Shown one piece after another: positions 46,554-56,613 of a stretch of 64,000 nt of DNA. Under the pieces are notes generated by a model. It did no database searches and was not told the origin of the DNA. It was given only the letters and a program-made list of their open reading frames with translations. The stretch lies in assembly GCA_014529385.2 (NCBI GenBank), contig CM043963.1, positions 64,533,469 through 64,597,468 of the forward strand, read 5' to 3'. Source of the stretch: Adiantum capillus-veneris (Eukaryota > Streptophyta > Polypodiopsida > Polypodiales > Pteridaceae). Numbering within the stretch: position 1 is the first letter of the stretch; every line of letters starts with the position of its first letter. A program made the translations under genes and the position numbers.

Positions 46554-47430
46554 ATGGAGGGAGTGTGAACTGTAGATGTAAAAATCATCTATGAAGACTC
46601 ATATTGACTTACCAAAGTATGGTGTTATGAAAGTTGTCTTTTTTTGGTCATTTTTTGCAATGCTAATCTGAAAGTAGCTTGAGTAGCCATCACATACTGT
46701 GTAGCGTTCATGACTTGCTACCTCATTTAGGATTTCATATTGGAATGGGAGGGGAAATGATCCCTCTTTGTGGCTGCATTGAGAGGTTTGTAGTCTACAC
46801 AGACTCTCCACTTACCATTCTTCTTTGGTGTGACTACCACTGGAGAGAGCCACTCTGAGTCTTCGACGAGGTAAATGAAACCTGCTTGTAGAAAATTCCT
46901 TACCTCTTTGAGCAATGCATCTTGTTGAATAACCCAAGCCTTTTGAGCTTTTGCACTACGAGCTTACTCCCTTCCTGATACGTTGCCCTTTGATGTGGAC
47001 GTCCATGGTTGGTAGGATGTCGTCAAGATTCCTCCAAGAGATAGCCCCAACTATCCTTGGTCTTGATTTTCTTGTACTCGCCATCTTCGTCCATTGTTTC
47101 CTCATCCTTGGTGCAAGATGGAGTAATTGGGGCCAAGTTATCTTTGGACCCTGCATCAATACATCATGAACTAGGTCATATGGTTTAGCATACTCACCCA
47201 GTGAGAAATCGACAATGTCGATATTCCGTCAAGGCTTAGATGCATGTTTTCTAGATTCTCCTTTTCCTTTCATCTTCTCCTCCCTTTGAGAGGCTTCTTC
47301 ATGCCTACCACGCTTCACTCCCATGGCATCCACTTCTTCTACCTTTACTTTTCCTTTGCTCTTCTCTCGGGCTGGCTCGTCTATCTTTGCCTTCCCTTTG
47401 GCTTGTAGGCTAATGACACTCACTGTTGGT
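46554..47430 (-). pseudogene. Gypsy C protease region and RT fingers/palm (broken)
   Basis: RT begins near 46,915 (FLQAGFIYLVEDSEWLSPVV, then KNGKWRVCVDYKPLNAATKR), continues in a shifted frame (YEILNEVASHERYTVCDGYS, about 46,685-46,740) and then loses part of the palm: FITPYFGKSI joins sequence that in gypsy A is about 40 residues apart, so a small deletion removed the MPF segment. The IDDF box survives in a shifted frame near 46,590. Between 46,950 and 47,230 lie gag/protease linker pieces similar to 22.06-22.25 kb of gypsy A; the protease active site itself appears to be missing. Confidence 0.82.
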
Positions 47431-47824
47431 TTCCAGCAGGAGGTGGAGGTAGTGGTGGAATGAGAGGTTGTTGTGGTGGTGGTGGTTGTACAAGTGGTCG
47501 AAGGATTTGGACCGGTGGAATCGGCCCTGGTTTCCTGGGTGGTGGTGGTCTTACCCTTGGTGGGGAGGTCTGATTCTGTCTTCCTCCTCTATTGAAGTTC
47601 TGACTTCTCGGATGTGGGTAGTAATACATGCCATGGCTGTCTTCCCCACAATTGTAGCAGTGGTATTCTTGGTTTTCCTTTGTTGTCCTCTCCCTTGATC
47701 TCGATTTTTGACAGGTTCATGCCCTTGCTGCACGAGATGCACGGATAAACTTTCAAGTTGAGTAGTGATGCGACTCAACAACTCTTGTTGCTCTTCTGAT
47801 GCCTCTTGTGGTTGGGTTCCACCC
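47420..47824 (-). pseudogene. Gypsy C gag C-terminal part with zinc knuckle
   Basis: Reading leftwards from 47,781: a helical segment (LSRITTQLESLSVHLVQQGH), a basic stretch, then a knuckle in a shifted frame near 47,620-47,670 with the spacing CYNCGEDSHGMYYY, where the final Cys has become Tyr. A long proline-rich tail follows (PPPRKPGPIPP, QPPPPQQPLIPPLPPPP). The N-terminal gag is cut off at the junction with the chromovirus LTR fragment. Confidence 0.8.
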
Positions 47825-48252
47825 CAAATTTGAAAAAATGCATTTTTGGACCCCGAGGGCTGCTAAATATGGTAGGTACTCGGGTCAGTACGCCTTAGAT
47901 AGAGCTTGATATAGCAATTTTCGACATCAAAATCCAACTCGTATGACCCGTTTTAGCCACAAATCAATTTTTTCCAAAATTGTCCGGGGAGGTACCAGGG
48001 GCCCGAGGCTGTGTGGGAATAGGTTCCAGGACACTCCAGATCATCTTTAGCAGCTAGGGGGCGCCTTTTGACCATGTGGGAGTCTTGGGAGAGTTTTCAA
48101 GCTTGCAACTAAGTGTGAGAGCCAGTTAACCCAGCCAACTGGACACTTGGTGGTTAGGCAACTGGACTTGCCATGCTTAACTGGAGTAGCTCCCAGATGC
48201 AAATAGCAAGCAGGTTCGATTTTCAGCTTGAGGAGGCCTATTTAAAGGTGTT

Positions 48253-48320
48253 CTCACACACACACACACACACACACATGATCACACACACACTCAGTAC
48301 ACACACACACACAAATACAC
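48253..48320 (+). repeat. (CA)n arrays in the left chromovirus LTR
   Basis: Several CA runs separated by short spacers, immediately downstream of the TATA-like box; the right LTR has a shorter version at about 54,566-54,605. Confidence 0.9.
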
Positions 48321-49161
48321 CTACACACCTTGGGAAGGTGCTGTCGGCACACACACCGTTGTTGAAGGAGAAGCACGGAGGGAGGTGCTGCCAAAATTCT
48401 CATCTTGAGGGTTCATTGGATCAGAAAAATCAGAGGATTCTCAGCCCCTAATCACGGTAATTATGGTTTAATTACGGCTCTTCTTTATTCTCATCATTAC
48501 TCTCCCATATTCTTCATCTACTATCCCTACTTTTAGCTATAATTCCCAATAGTTGCTCTCTAAGTTTACATAGCTATACTCCATTACATAATCATCATTC
48601 AATTAGCTAAATTATGCAGCCATTCATCATCTTTAATCAAGGATTAATACATGATTAGGAAAGATTCTCTCTCTAGGCAGCATAGTTAATAGATTGTCAG
48701 CCAGTAATAATGTAGATTTGATGGAATTCATTCTTTTATCATTCAATAGTATTGTAATTAAATTAGACTCAATCTTCTCCCACATTAAGATGTGATTAAG
48801 GCAAAAATTAAACCATCATTAGGCCAATAAGAAGAGAATTTTCTATAACACATGCCTGCAGTAATTCTGCATCTTCAAATTGCTCTAGAAAAAAAAATGA
48901 TTGAGCTTGCTTACTTCATCTCTCTTGTAAATCAAATAGTAAAAATTTGAATTTCTTAATCATCTAAGCCAAGTGATTAACCTTAGATCCAGTTCCCATA
49001 GGGCAAGTAAAGAACTACCCATAAAATTGCTAAGTCTCGAAGAAAAATCTAATCTCTTGCATAAGGAGCATTCATTAATGATTCTAATCTTCCAATTGGT
49101 GTTATGATGCTTTCGGACTTTATCTCTTTTTTCAAGTTTATCATTTAAAGTAGTGAGTAAA

Positions 49162-49332
49162 ATGGCCCCGGTTAAGAGAACTCGCTTCGGTGGTGCCCAC
49201 AACCGCGAAGCGGGAACAAGCAATCTCAATGGAAAGGGAAAAGCTCCCATGGACGAAAACATACCAGCCATCTCACGGGCCATTGATGAAGAAATGGAAG
49301 AGGTAGGTCATAATTTTATTCAAGTTGTTTAA
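49162..49332 (+). CDS. LTR-embedded 56-aa ORF, left copy
   Basis: ATG to TAA, encoding a basic-to-acidic peptide (MAPVKRTRFGGAHNREAG at the start; ISRAIDEEMEE near the end). The right LTR holds the same ORF at 55,390-55,560 with four amino-acid differences and no length change. The frame passes through GAG|GTAGGT, which looks like a splice donor just after the EEMEE codons. It resembles no family I know. It could be the first coding exon of gag, or chance. Substitutions between the copies are mostly non-synonymous. Confidence 0.3.
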   Translation: MAPVKRTRFGGAHNREAGTSNLNGKGKAPMDENIPAISRAIDEEMEEVGHNFIQVV

Positions 49333-49360
49333 GTTGTTCCTCGTTAAGGGCTCTTGAATC

Positions 49361-49480
49361 CACGAATTGCTTTCTATGCGGTGGATACCCACGACTTGCT
49401 TTCTATGAGGTGCGAACCCACGTCTTTCTTTCTATGCCGTGGGAGTGTGCATGACGTGCTTTCTATGCGATGGACATACC
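49361..49480 (+). repeat. Four-copy ~30-bp repeat in the left chromovirus LTR
   Basis: The core TTGCTTTCTATGCGGTGGA, with variants, occurs four times at about 27-33 bp spacing, linked by CCCACG-like spacers. Conserved copy for copy in the right LTR at 55,826-55,945. Confidence 0.85.
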
Positions 49481-50144
49481 TAGTTGTATGGGCAGCTAGG
49501 CGACAACGGGAGGAGTAAACTCTCGCTGGAGGGGGGATGTTGTACCTCCAGAACATTGGAATTTTAATGAATAAGTTTGAGTAGAATTTTTACTAGAACT
49601 CTGTCTTGGTGTCGTTTGCAATACTAGTTGCAGGGCTGTCTTAACGAACATTGTGATTCGGAATCTAATCAAGGAATGTTATGTTGAACAATCATTGTGG
49701 TAGTAATTAGGACACACAAGGAAGTGTGAGTGTGGGGGTGGAAAGTGGGGGCTTGGCTAAGGTTGCCAATGCCTATGAGAAGGGTGGTCCTGATTGGTCG
49801 AGAACTCTCTGTCCCCATAGTGTTTAAATTGATACTAGTAAATACTCATTGCCCCTGGAGCGGCGAATTCTCAAGTGTACGTGCCTCTAAAACATGGGGG
49901 AAAAGGCACTCGAGGTTTCTCTCCTCTTGGAAGGTGGGTCTTAGGATCGCTAGATAGTTTAAGAATGCTTCCCTTGCGAGCTCGAGCTAGATCTCCCTCC
50001 TAGTAGGCTCAAACTCGACTCACTTTGTGATGAGAGATTGTCCGCTAGCTGAACCCTGAACCACTTTGTTTGCTTTCGCTATAGATCTAGTGGCCACCAG
50101 GCTCACCATCAGATCCGCTGCTTGATGCGGCGGGGTGGGGACCA

Positions 50145-50284
50145 AACATTTCTACACGTTCTTGATCAGTTACTATCCTCTTGATACGGCAAGACATCTT
50201 GAAATTCGCTAGAAATAATTCTGCATCCTCTCCAGGCTCTCCAAAGAAAAGAGGATATCCATACATTTGGCGTTGGCTCTCCAT
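50145..50284 (-). pseudogene. Gypsy B gag N-terminal stub
   Basis: ATG at 50,282-50,284 (MESQRQMYGYPLFFGEPGED), collinear with gypsy A gag from 20,890. After the codons for DQERVEM the sequence switches to the antisense of the chromovirus LTR end. Confidence 0.85.
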
Positions 50285-50368
50285 TGAATTGATTTCAAAG
50301 TGACGCATTTTTGTTTTGTCTTTCTTTAAAAGATTTACACAATAATATTTTCTAAATTGCAATCTATT

Positions 50369-50587
50369 CTACAACAAAATAAAAATATTCACATCAAATG
50401 ACCTATGATAATCAATAAGAGGTAGAATGACAGGGTTTGGTGACGCGAGAATTTCTCCTACTCTTTGGGCACCAAACATGAATACCATACGTTGTTGAAA
50501 ATGGATTTTTCTACTAATTGCAATGTTTACTCTAATGTGTGGAGTGAAATGAAAGAGAAAAACCTGTATTCCTGGGCCATTATCCAT
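50369..50587 (-). CDS. Small ORF b, gypsy B copy (72 aa)
   Basis: Same start, stop and length as 20,587-20,805, with six amino-acid differences. Located between small ORF a and gag as in gypsy A. Function unknown; see the gypsy A entry for the relation between the two small ORFs. Confidence 0.4.
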   Translation of the reverse strand: MDNGPGIQVFLFHFTPHIRVNIAISRKIHFQQRMVFMFGAQRVGEILASPNPVILPLIDYHRSFDVNIFILL

Positions 50588-50608
50588 GCTCTATGCATGA
50601 CATAATTC

Positions 50609-50821
50609 TTAAAACAAAACAAAAATATAGACGTCCAAACTAAGGTCGTACCTAATGAGAGGCAAAATAAAAGGATTTACTGATGCGTTTATCTCTACCA
50701 ATTTAAGAGGACCTAAAATTCTATGAATTACTCGCTGAAATTGCAACTTAGTACTAACAATTATGTGTACCTTTTGCCTTGCAATGGGAATGAAGGGATC
50801 ATACAAATTCGCGTGATTCAT
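50609..50821 (-). CDS. Small ORF a, gypsy B copy (70 aa)
   Basis: Same start, stop and length as 20,353-20,565, with five amino-acid differences and one synonymous change. The 21-nt spacer to small ORF b is also kept. Function unknown. Confidence 0.4.
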   Translation of the reverse strand: MNHANLYDPFIPIARQKVHIIVSTKLQFQRVIHRILGPLKLVEINASVNPFILPLIRYDLSLDVYIFVLF

Positions 50822-51043
50822 GCAAGCTACTTGATTATGCTAAAGGTTGAGCCTTCACAAAACATGCACAAGCCTGTCCTCAGTGGGGGCACCAAAATTG
50901 AGGCGATCCGGGGCGGGCAACAAGAAGAGCAACCTCTAGACACCCTTCAAGGCTCCCGTGCTGCTCAATGGGGCTGGGGCACAACACAACACAAACCAAA
51001 ACAACAAACCCACAGCCAAATCCCAACTACACAAGGGGCACCA

Positions 51044-51065
51044 CCTAGTTTAAGAGCGAACTAGG
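51044..51065 (-). promoter_or_regulatory. LTR hairpin, gypsy B copy
   Basis: CCTAGTT, loop CGCTCTTA, AACTAGG on the sense strand, identical to gypsy A although surrounding LTR sequence has diverged. Confidence 0.55.
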
Positions 51066-51157
51066 ACGCAAAAGAGGAGAATCGTTAGAGAAACCCACAA
51101 ACAAGCAAGGAATTTACACTAACCCTAACACCAATGGAACACTCTCACACACTAAAA

Positions 51158-51160
<3 letters not shown>

Positions 51161-51223
<63 letters not shown>
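51161..51223 (-). repeat. (GA)n array in gypsy B LTR
   Basis: Pure GA on the plus strand, therefore CT on the LTR sense strand, in the same place as the CT array of gypsy A. Confidence 0.95.
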
Positions 51224-51228
<5 letters not shown>

Positions 51229-53543
51229 TGGTGTACAACTTAGCTTCAACTTTATATTTTGCACAAAAAGGAACTTAGAGCTTGCGGAATCAAGTGACAA
51301 GATTTGGTTATAGCATCACTAGCACATTGTCTTAGGGTTATGGGAGCCCTCTAACCATCCACCCTCTTACAATGGTAGCCAAACAATAGTCAATGAATCA
51401 CAAGCAACAAAACAACAACCTTCAATGAAACAAGTCACCTTATGAAGCTGAATAAGTTTGCCAAGCCAAATTGGAGGAGAAGCGTGAGCCTTTGGACATG
51501 AATTGCACCCAAAACTACCAATTCATTGATGTTGGGGTAGATACAACAATGGTAGGAAGAATATCTTCTACTCGCACTCACTCAAACTAGCTCAAGCTTT
51601 TCTATGCACCAAGGTGATGGTGTATAGAAAGCTTACTCTCTCTTTACAACCAAGATAGAACTGGCGTGTGGTACACTCAATCTAGTGTGCAATGGTATAG
51701 TGATGTCTTTTACAAGGAGGAATGGGTTCTATTTATAGGTTTTAGAAGCCTTGATTAGGATTAAGCCTAATCAATTTTATTAGGAAAGATCAAGGATTAT
51801 GAATTTTTATGAATTTCAAATGAGAATGGGGTCTCTCTTTTCTCTTGAGTCACATGGATGTGGGCTCAAGTAAGAGAATTATTGATGTGGTGAAAGAAGA
51901 GAAACTTCCATGGGAGTGAGTGAATTTGGTTTACTTGTGCGGTTGCCTACTCCATATGTTGATAGTGTGGGTGCATTTTTACAAGAGAAGTTAGTTGTTA
52001 GTGGTAATAATCACTAGAATTGTTAGTGATACATTTACAATGGGTAGGATGAGTTGATTTGATGAACGAAGAGGGGTGAATTAAAAGAGAATCATTGAGA
52101 TAGTGAAGCTTTGAAGAAGCTTGAACTCACCCTTGTGTAGATTGTGGAAAAAATGACCGCTGGTCTTCTTCTTCTTCGCTTCTTTATGCCGCCGCCATGG
52201 TTGACCACCACGATGAAAAGAGGATTTGTTGATGAAAAATCCTCAATTTGTAGAAGTTATCATGGTTAAGATGCTGAATTTTAGATATTTTTAGGAGAGG
52301 TAAATGAAATTGTAACATAGAAGCAATAGAGAGAGACATGGAGAGGGTGTATGTATGTAGAGGTTCATAAAAGAACTATAGGGATGAGAGAGAAGGGTAA
52401 TGGTGAAGAGGGTGGGAGAAGCCATGGAAATTGCAGGTTTGAGTGAGGGAAGGAGAGGGAGGGATGTGTAAGAGTGAGTAGGTGTGTGGAAGGGTGAGAG
52501 AAGACTAAGGGCTACTTGTGAGAAAAGTGGGCAGACTGGGGTCTACTCAAAAAATCATAGCTCACCGCTGGTAGCTCCAAAAATCATGAAAAAATTTGAG
52601 GTAATTATTCAGAGCGTGGGCTACATTTTCTCTTTTGACCACCGCTCCAAATTCAGAGTGGAGATAGGTGCCAAAATTATCACCAAAAAGCCTGTTTTTT
52701 ATGCTTGCAAAAGTATTTTAGTGGCCCCCTCCTTTGTTGAATTTATACAATGCATCCAAGAGTGAGCCCCTCCTTTGTCATATTATAATACAAAGCATCC
52801 AAGTTGCCCTTGACCCATGCATGGAGGAGGATTATTGGTGAATAAAGAAATATATACATGGTGGGACTAGTGTATGGACTATTCATGGACTTTAGCTCAA
52901 TGAGCACATGGTGTTAGAATAATGAGTAAAAATAATAATAAAAATATGGAGGAGTTATGGATATGGAAAGATATTGGAATCATATGATATGGTCCCTCCT
53001 TGAATTATTTTGCGTGAAAGAAGAAAAGGTATGCAAGTAAATAATATAATAAAAGTAACCAATGAGTAGAAATCAATTTTTTGTTTTCACGATGGTGAGG
53101 GTGAAAATGTGGGAGTGATTTGTATAAAGAAAAAATATGAGGTTAGAGTATGTACATATTGGCAAAAAATATCATTATGGTGTAAGAGGATGAAAGAGAA
53201 GGTGTACATAGGTTTAATAAAACACACACCTAAGTAGAAATATTTAAATAAAATACCAAAATAATTATAAAAAATCCCTATATTTATGCCATATATACAA
53301 TGAAATATTTACACACAAAGAGGCCATAATATACTTTTATTTTTTTATTTTTTTTATTTTTTTGGCTCAACTAGCCCAGTGACTAGCTAGCTGAGGGTTT
53401 TTAAGAAGATATGCGAAAAGCCCCCTAACTCACACACGCCTATGTACAGGAAAATGGTAGGGATAGCCATAGCATTTGGGTGAATTTGGTAGGGTGGAGT
53501 AACTTACTATGGCAATTATGGAGAGCCGAAAAACGGCTATCAG

Positions 53544-53882
53544 TATTGTGGGCCATTCGAGATCATTAAGGTTGTGAGTAACCAAGCCTACAAGCTAAAG
53601 TTACCTGCAAACTTGAAGGTTCATGATGTGTTCCACGTCAGCTTACTCAAACCCTATATTCCTAACCCTGATCAATTCTTGGACTCAGATCAGATAGTCA
53701 TGCCAGCACAAGGAGTTCTCGAACTCCAACCTGACTATGTACTTGAGACAAGGGAAAGGAAGTTACGCAACAGAACTATCACGGAGCATCTCGTAAAGTG
53801 GAAGGATTACCCTGAAGAATATGCAACTTGGGAGGACGAGCCAACGCTCATAAAAGATTACCCAAACACATTCTTGAGATGA
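53544..53882 (+). pseudogene. Chromovirus integrase C-terminus with chromodomain (5' cut)
   Basis: The frame starts abruptly at the end of gypsy B. It reads YCGPFEIIKVVSNQAYKLKL, then HDVFHVSLLKPY (the conserved end of the integrase in chromoviruses), a linker, and a chromodomain from about 53,730: PDYVLETRERKLRNRTITEH, LVKWKDYPEEYATWEDE, ending YPNTFLR and a stop at 53,880. The chromodomain targets integration to particular chromatin in this group. All aromatic positions expected of the chromo fold around WKDYP and TWE are present. Everything upstream (gag, protease, RT, most of integrase) is missing; the polypurine tract and LTR follow directly. Confidence 0.93.
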
Positions 53883-53903
53883 GGACATCTCAAATTTTTC
53901 ACG

Positions 53904-53913
53904 TTGGGGAGGT
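53904..53913 (+). promoter_or_regulatory. Chromovirus polypurine tract
   Basis: TTGGGGAGGT immediately before the LTR start TGTAAGGTC, 21 bp after the pol stop codon. Confidence 0.75.
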
Positions 53914-55389
53914 TGTAAGGTCTCTGACTCCGACCAAAAAGAGCATCCTTGTACCACGAAATGAACATAATGAAAAAGTTACTATTTTTAGCAGTTTTCC
54001 AAATTCTATCAGTGCCATGATATTTAGAATGTTTTAAAGCTTCGAAATGTGAATTAAAATAATTTTTGTAAAAAAATCCAAAAATAGTAAGTTTTTGGTC
54101 AGCCGACCCGTCGAGTTTTGACTGTCTCAAAAAACTGCACCCGTACCGCAAATTTGAAAAAAATGCATTTTTGGACCCCGGGGGCTGCTAAATATGGCAG
54201 GTACTCGGGCTAGTACGCCTTAGATAGAGCTTGCTATAGCAATTTTCGGCATCAAAATCCGACTCGTATGATCAGTTTTAGCCAAAAATCAAATTCGGGG
54301 AGGTACCGGGGGCCCGAGGCTGTGTGCGAACAGATTCCAGACCACTCCCGGTCAGCTTTAGCAGCTAGGGGGCGCCTTTTGTCCTTGTGGGAGTCTTGGG
54401 AGAGTTTCCAAGCTTGTAACTAAGTGTGAGAGCCAGTTAACCAAGCCAACTGGACACTTGGTGGTAGGCAACTGGACTTGCCATGCTTAGCTGGACTAGC
54501 TCCCAGATGCAAATAGCAAGCAGATTTGATTTTCAGCTTGAGGAGGCCTATTTAAAGGTGTGCTCACACACACACACACACACACATACTCACACACACA
54601 CCTACACACCTTGGGAAGGTGCTGCCAGCACACACACAGTTGTTGAAGGAGAAGCACGGAGGGAGGTGCTGCCGAAATTCTCATCTTGAGGATTCATTGG
54701 ATCAGAAAAATAAGAGGATTCTCAGCCCCTAATCATGGTAATTATGGTTTAATTACAGCTCTTCTTTATTCTCATCATTACTCTCCCATATTCTTCATCT
54801 ACTCTGCCTACTTTTAGCTATAATTCTCAATAGCTGCAAATTATGTAGCCATTCATCATCCTTAATCAAGGATTAATACATGATTAGGAAAGATTCTCTC
54901 TCTAGGCAACATAGTTAATAGATTGTCAGCCAGTAATAATGTAGAGTTGATGGAATTCATTCTTTTATCATTCAATAGTATTGTAATTAAATTAGACTCA
55001 ATCTTCTCCCACATTAAGATGTGATTAAGGCAAAAATTAAACCGTCATTAGGCCAATAAGAAGAGAATTTTCTATCACACATGCCTGCGGTAATTCTGCA
55101 TCTTCAAATTGCTCTAGAAAAAAAAATGATTGAGCTTGATTACTTCATCTCTCTTGTAAATCAAATAGTAAAAATTTGAATTTCTTAATCATCTAAGCCA
55201 AGTGATTAACCTTAGAGCCAGTTCCCATAGGGCAAGTAAAGAACTACCCATAAAATTGCTAAGTCTCGAAGAAAAATCTAATCTCTTGCATAAGGAGCAT
55301 TCATTAATGATTCTAATCTGCCAATTGGTGTTATGATGCTTTCGGACTTTATCTCTTTTTCAAGTTTATCATTTAAAATAGTGAGTAAA

Positions 55390-55560
55390 ATGGCCCCGGT
55401 TAGGAGAACTCGCTTCGGTGGTGCCCACGACCGCAAGGCGGGAACAAGCAATCTCAATGGAAAGGGAAAAGCTCCCATGGACGAAAAAATACCGGCCATC
55501 TCACGGGCCATTGATGAAGAAATGGAAGAGGTAGGTCATAATTTTATTCAAGTTGTTTAA
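55390..55560 (+). CDS. LTR-embedded 56-aa ORF, right copy
   Basis: Starts MAPVRRTRFGGAHDRKAG; four differences from the left-LTR copy and same stop. Again contains GAG|GTAGGT near its end. In the left LTR the stop is followed by the four-copy repeat, whereas here 237 bp intervene. Status as a gene is unproven. Confidence 0.3.
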   Translation: MAPVRRTRFGGAHDRKAGTSNLNGKGKAPMDEKIPAISRAIDEEMEEVGHNFIQVV

Positions 55561-55825
55561 GTTAACATTGCACACGTTTAGCTAGGAATGAACATATCCC
55601 CAAACATGTTGGAGAAATCGGACGGAAACCTCGGCATTGAATTCATTTGTACATTTAAGTCTAACGTAGGAAAGAAATGATTGATGGGTATGTTGTTTGC
55701 AATAGGAAAGAATGTCTCCTAGGAAAAATTTAGCTCAACTGTTTATTCTATTTCCAATGTTGAATCAGTCCTGACCCCCCTACTGATCAGAAGGGGTAGA
55801 GTTCCTCGTTAAGGGCTCTTGAATC

Positions 55826-55945
55826 CACGAATTGCTTTCTATGCGGTGGATACCCACGACTTGCTTTCTATGAGGTGGGAACCCACGTCTTTCTTTCTAT
55901 GCCGTGGGAGTGTGCATGACGTGCTTTCTATGCGATGGACATACC
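55826..55945 (+). repeat. Four-copy ~30-bp repeat in the right chromovirus LTR
   Basis: Same four degenerate units as 49,361-49,480, differing from them at about one base. Possible enhancer-type LTR repeat; position relative to the transcription start would be downstream. Confidence 0.85.
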
Positions 55946-56613
55946 TAGTTGTATGGGCAGCTAGGCGACAACGGGAGGAGTAAACTCTCGCTGGAGGGGG
56001 GATGTTGTACCTCCAGAACATTGGAATTTTAATGAATAAGTTTGAGTAGAATTTTTACTAGAACTCTGTCTTGGTGCCGTTTGCAATACTGGTTGAAGGG
56101 CTGTCTTAACGAACATTGTGATTCGGAATCTAATCAAGGAATGTTATGTTGAACAATCATTGTGGTAGTAATTAGGACACACAAGGAAGTGTGAGTGTGG
56201 GGGTGGAAAGTGGGGGCTTCGCTAAGGTTGCCAATGCCTATGAGAAGGGTGGTCCCGATTGGTCGGGAACTCTTTGTCCCCATAGTGTTTAAATCGATAC
56301 TAGTAAATACTCATAGCCCTTAGAGCGGCGAATTCTCAAGTGTACGTGCCTCTAAAACATGGGGAAAAAGGCACTAGAGGTTTCTCTCCTCTTGGAAGGT
56401 GGGTCTCAGGATCGCTAGATAGTTTAAGTACGCTTCCCCTGCAAGGTGGAGCTAAATCTCCCTGCTAGTAGGCTTGAACTCGACTCACTTTGTGATGAGA
56501 GATCGTCCGCTAGCTGAACCTTGAACCACTTTGTTTGCTTCCGCTATAGATTTAGTGGCCACCAAGCTCACCATCAGATCCGCTGTTTGATATGGCGAGG
56601 TGGGGACCTCACA

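Larger units (their letters stand above)
38480..47824 (-). mobile_element. Tat-like Ty3/gypsy element C, split by copia B
   Basis: Running right to left: gag with a zinc knuckle and Pro-rich region (47.43-47.82 kb), protease region (46.95-47.2 kb), RT (46.55-46.92 kb), RNase H (45.85-46.5 kb), a second RNase H (45.3-45.72 kb) and integrase (45.28 kb, then 39.6-38.48 kb). The domain order and wording match gypsy A, so it is the same lineage but clearly diverged. Copia B interrupts the integrase zinc-binding domain, with the CCTTG duplication showing a clean insertion. The gag start and 5' LTR are lost at 47,824, where chromovirus LTR sequence begins. Neither LTR was found. Confidence 0.9.
47825..50143 (+). 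repeat. Chromovirus LTR, left copy, truncated at both ends
   Basis: Homologous to 54,149-56,608 of the complete LTR on the right. It lacks the first 235 bp and the last 5 bp, and lacks a 237-bp segment present in the right copy at 55,564-55,800, while it has about 47 bp near 48,550-48,600 missing from the right copy. It contains a TATA-like box (tatttaaag, 48,239-48,247), a CA array just after it, a 56-codon ORF and a four-copy repeat. Its left border abuts gypsy C and its right border abuts gypsy B. Confidence 0.88.
50145..53542 (-). mobile_element. Gypsy element B (sister of A), truncated
   Basis: Contains a full-length LTR (50,898-53,542), the primer site, small ORFs a and b, and the first ~45 codons of gag. 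It is then cut within gag at about 50,145, where chromovirus LTR sequence begins. The rest of the interior and the other LTR are absent, so no target duplication can be confirmed. The leader and small ORFs are very similar to gypsy A (about 3% nucleotide difference over ORF a), while the middle of the LTR has diverged strongly. Confidence 0.9.
50898..53542 (-). repeat. LTR of gypsy B (2,645 bp)
   Basis: Sense strand starts TGATAGCCGTTTTTCGGC and ends ATCGCCTCA, matching the ends of the gypsy A 5' LTR. The first ~350 bp and last ~350 bp align well with it; the middle shares only patches. It contains a TATA-like box (tataaatag, 51,730-51,738), the hairpin (51,044-51,065) and a CT array on its sense strand (51,161-51,223). 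Confidence 0.9.
53914..56613 (+). repeat. Chromovirus 3' LTR (2,700 bp), complete
   Basis: Begins TGTAAGGTC and ends GACCTCACA, nearly perfect inverted ends. It follows pol and a polypurine tract, as a 3' LTR should. TATA-like tatttaaag is at 54,549-54,557 with a CA array just after. It holds the 56-codon ORF (55,390-55,560), a 237-bp segment absent from the left LTR, and the four-copy repeat (55,826-55,945). Immediately right, at 56,614, a gypsy gag on the opposite strand begins, so this element inserted into another gypsy. Confidence 0.9.

Noticed and set aside
48960-49283. Minus-strand frame recurring at 55,278-55,511
   Set aside because: Antisense of the LTR-embedded ORF region; recurrence is due to the LTR pair, and the C-terminal part differs by a frameshift.
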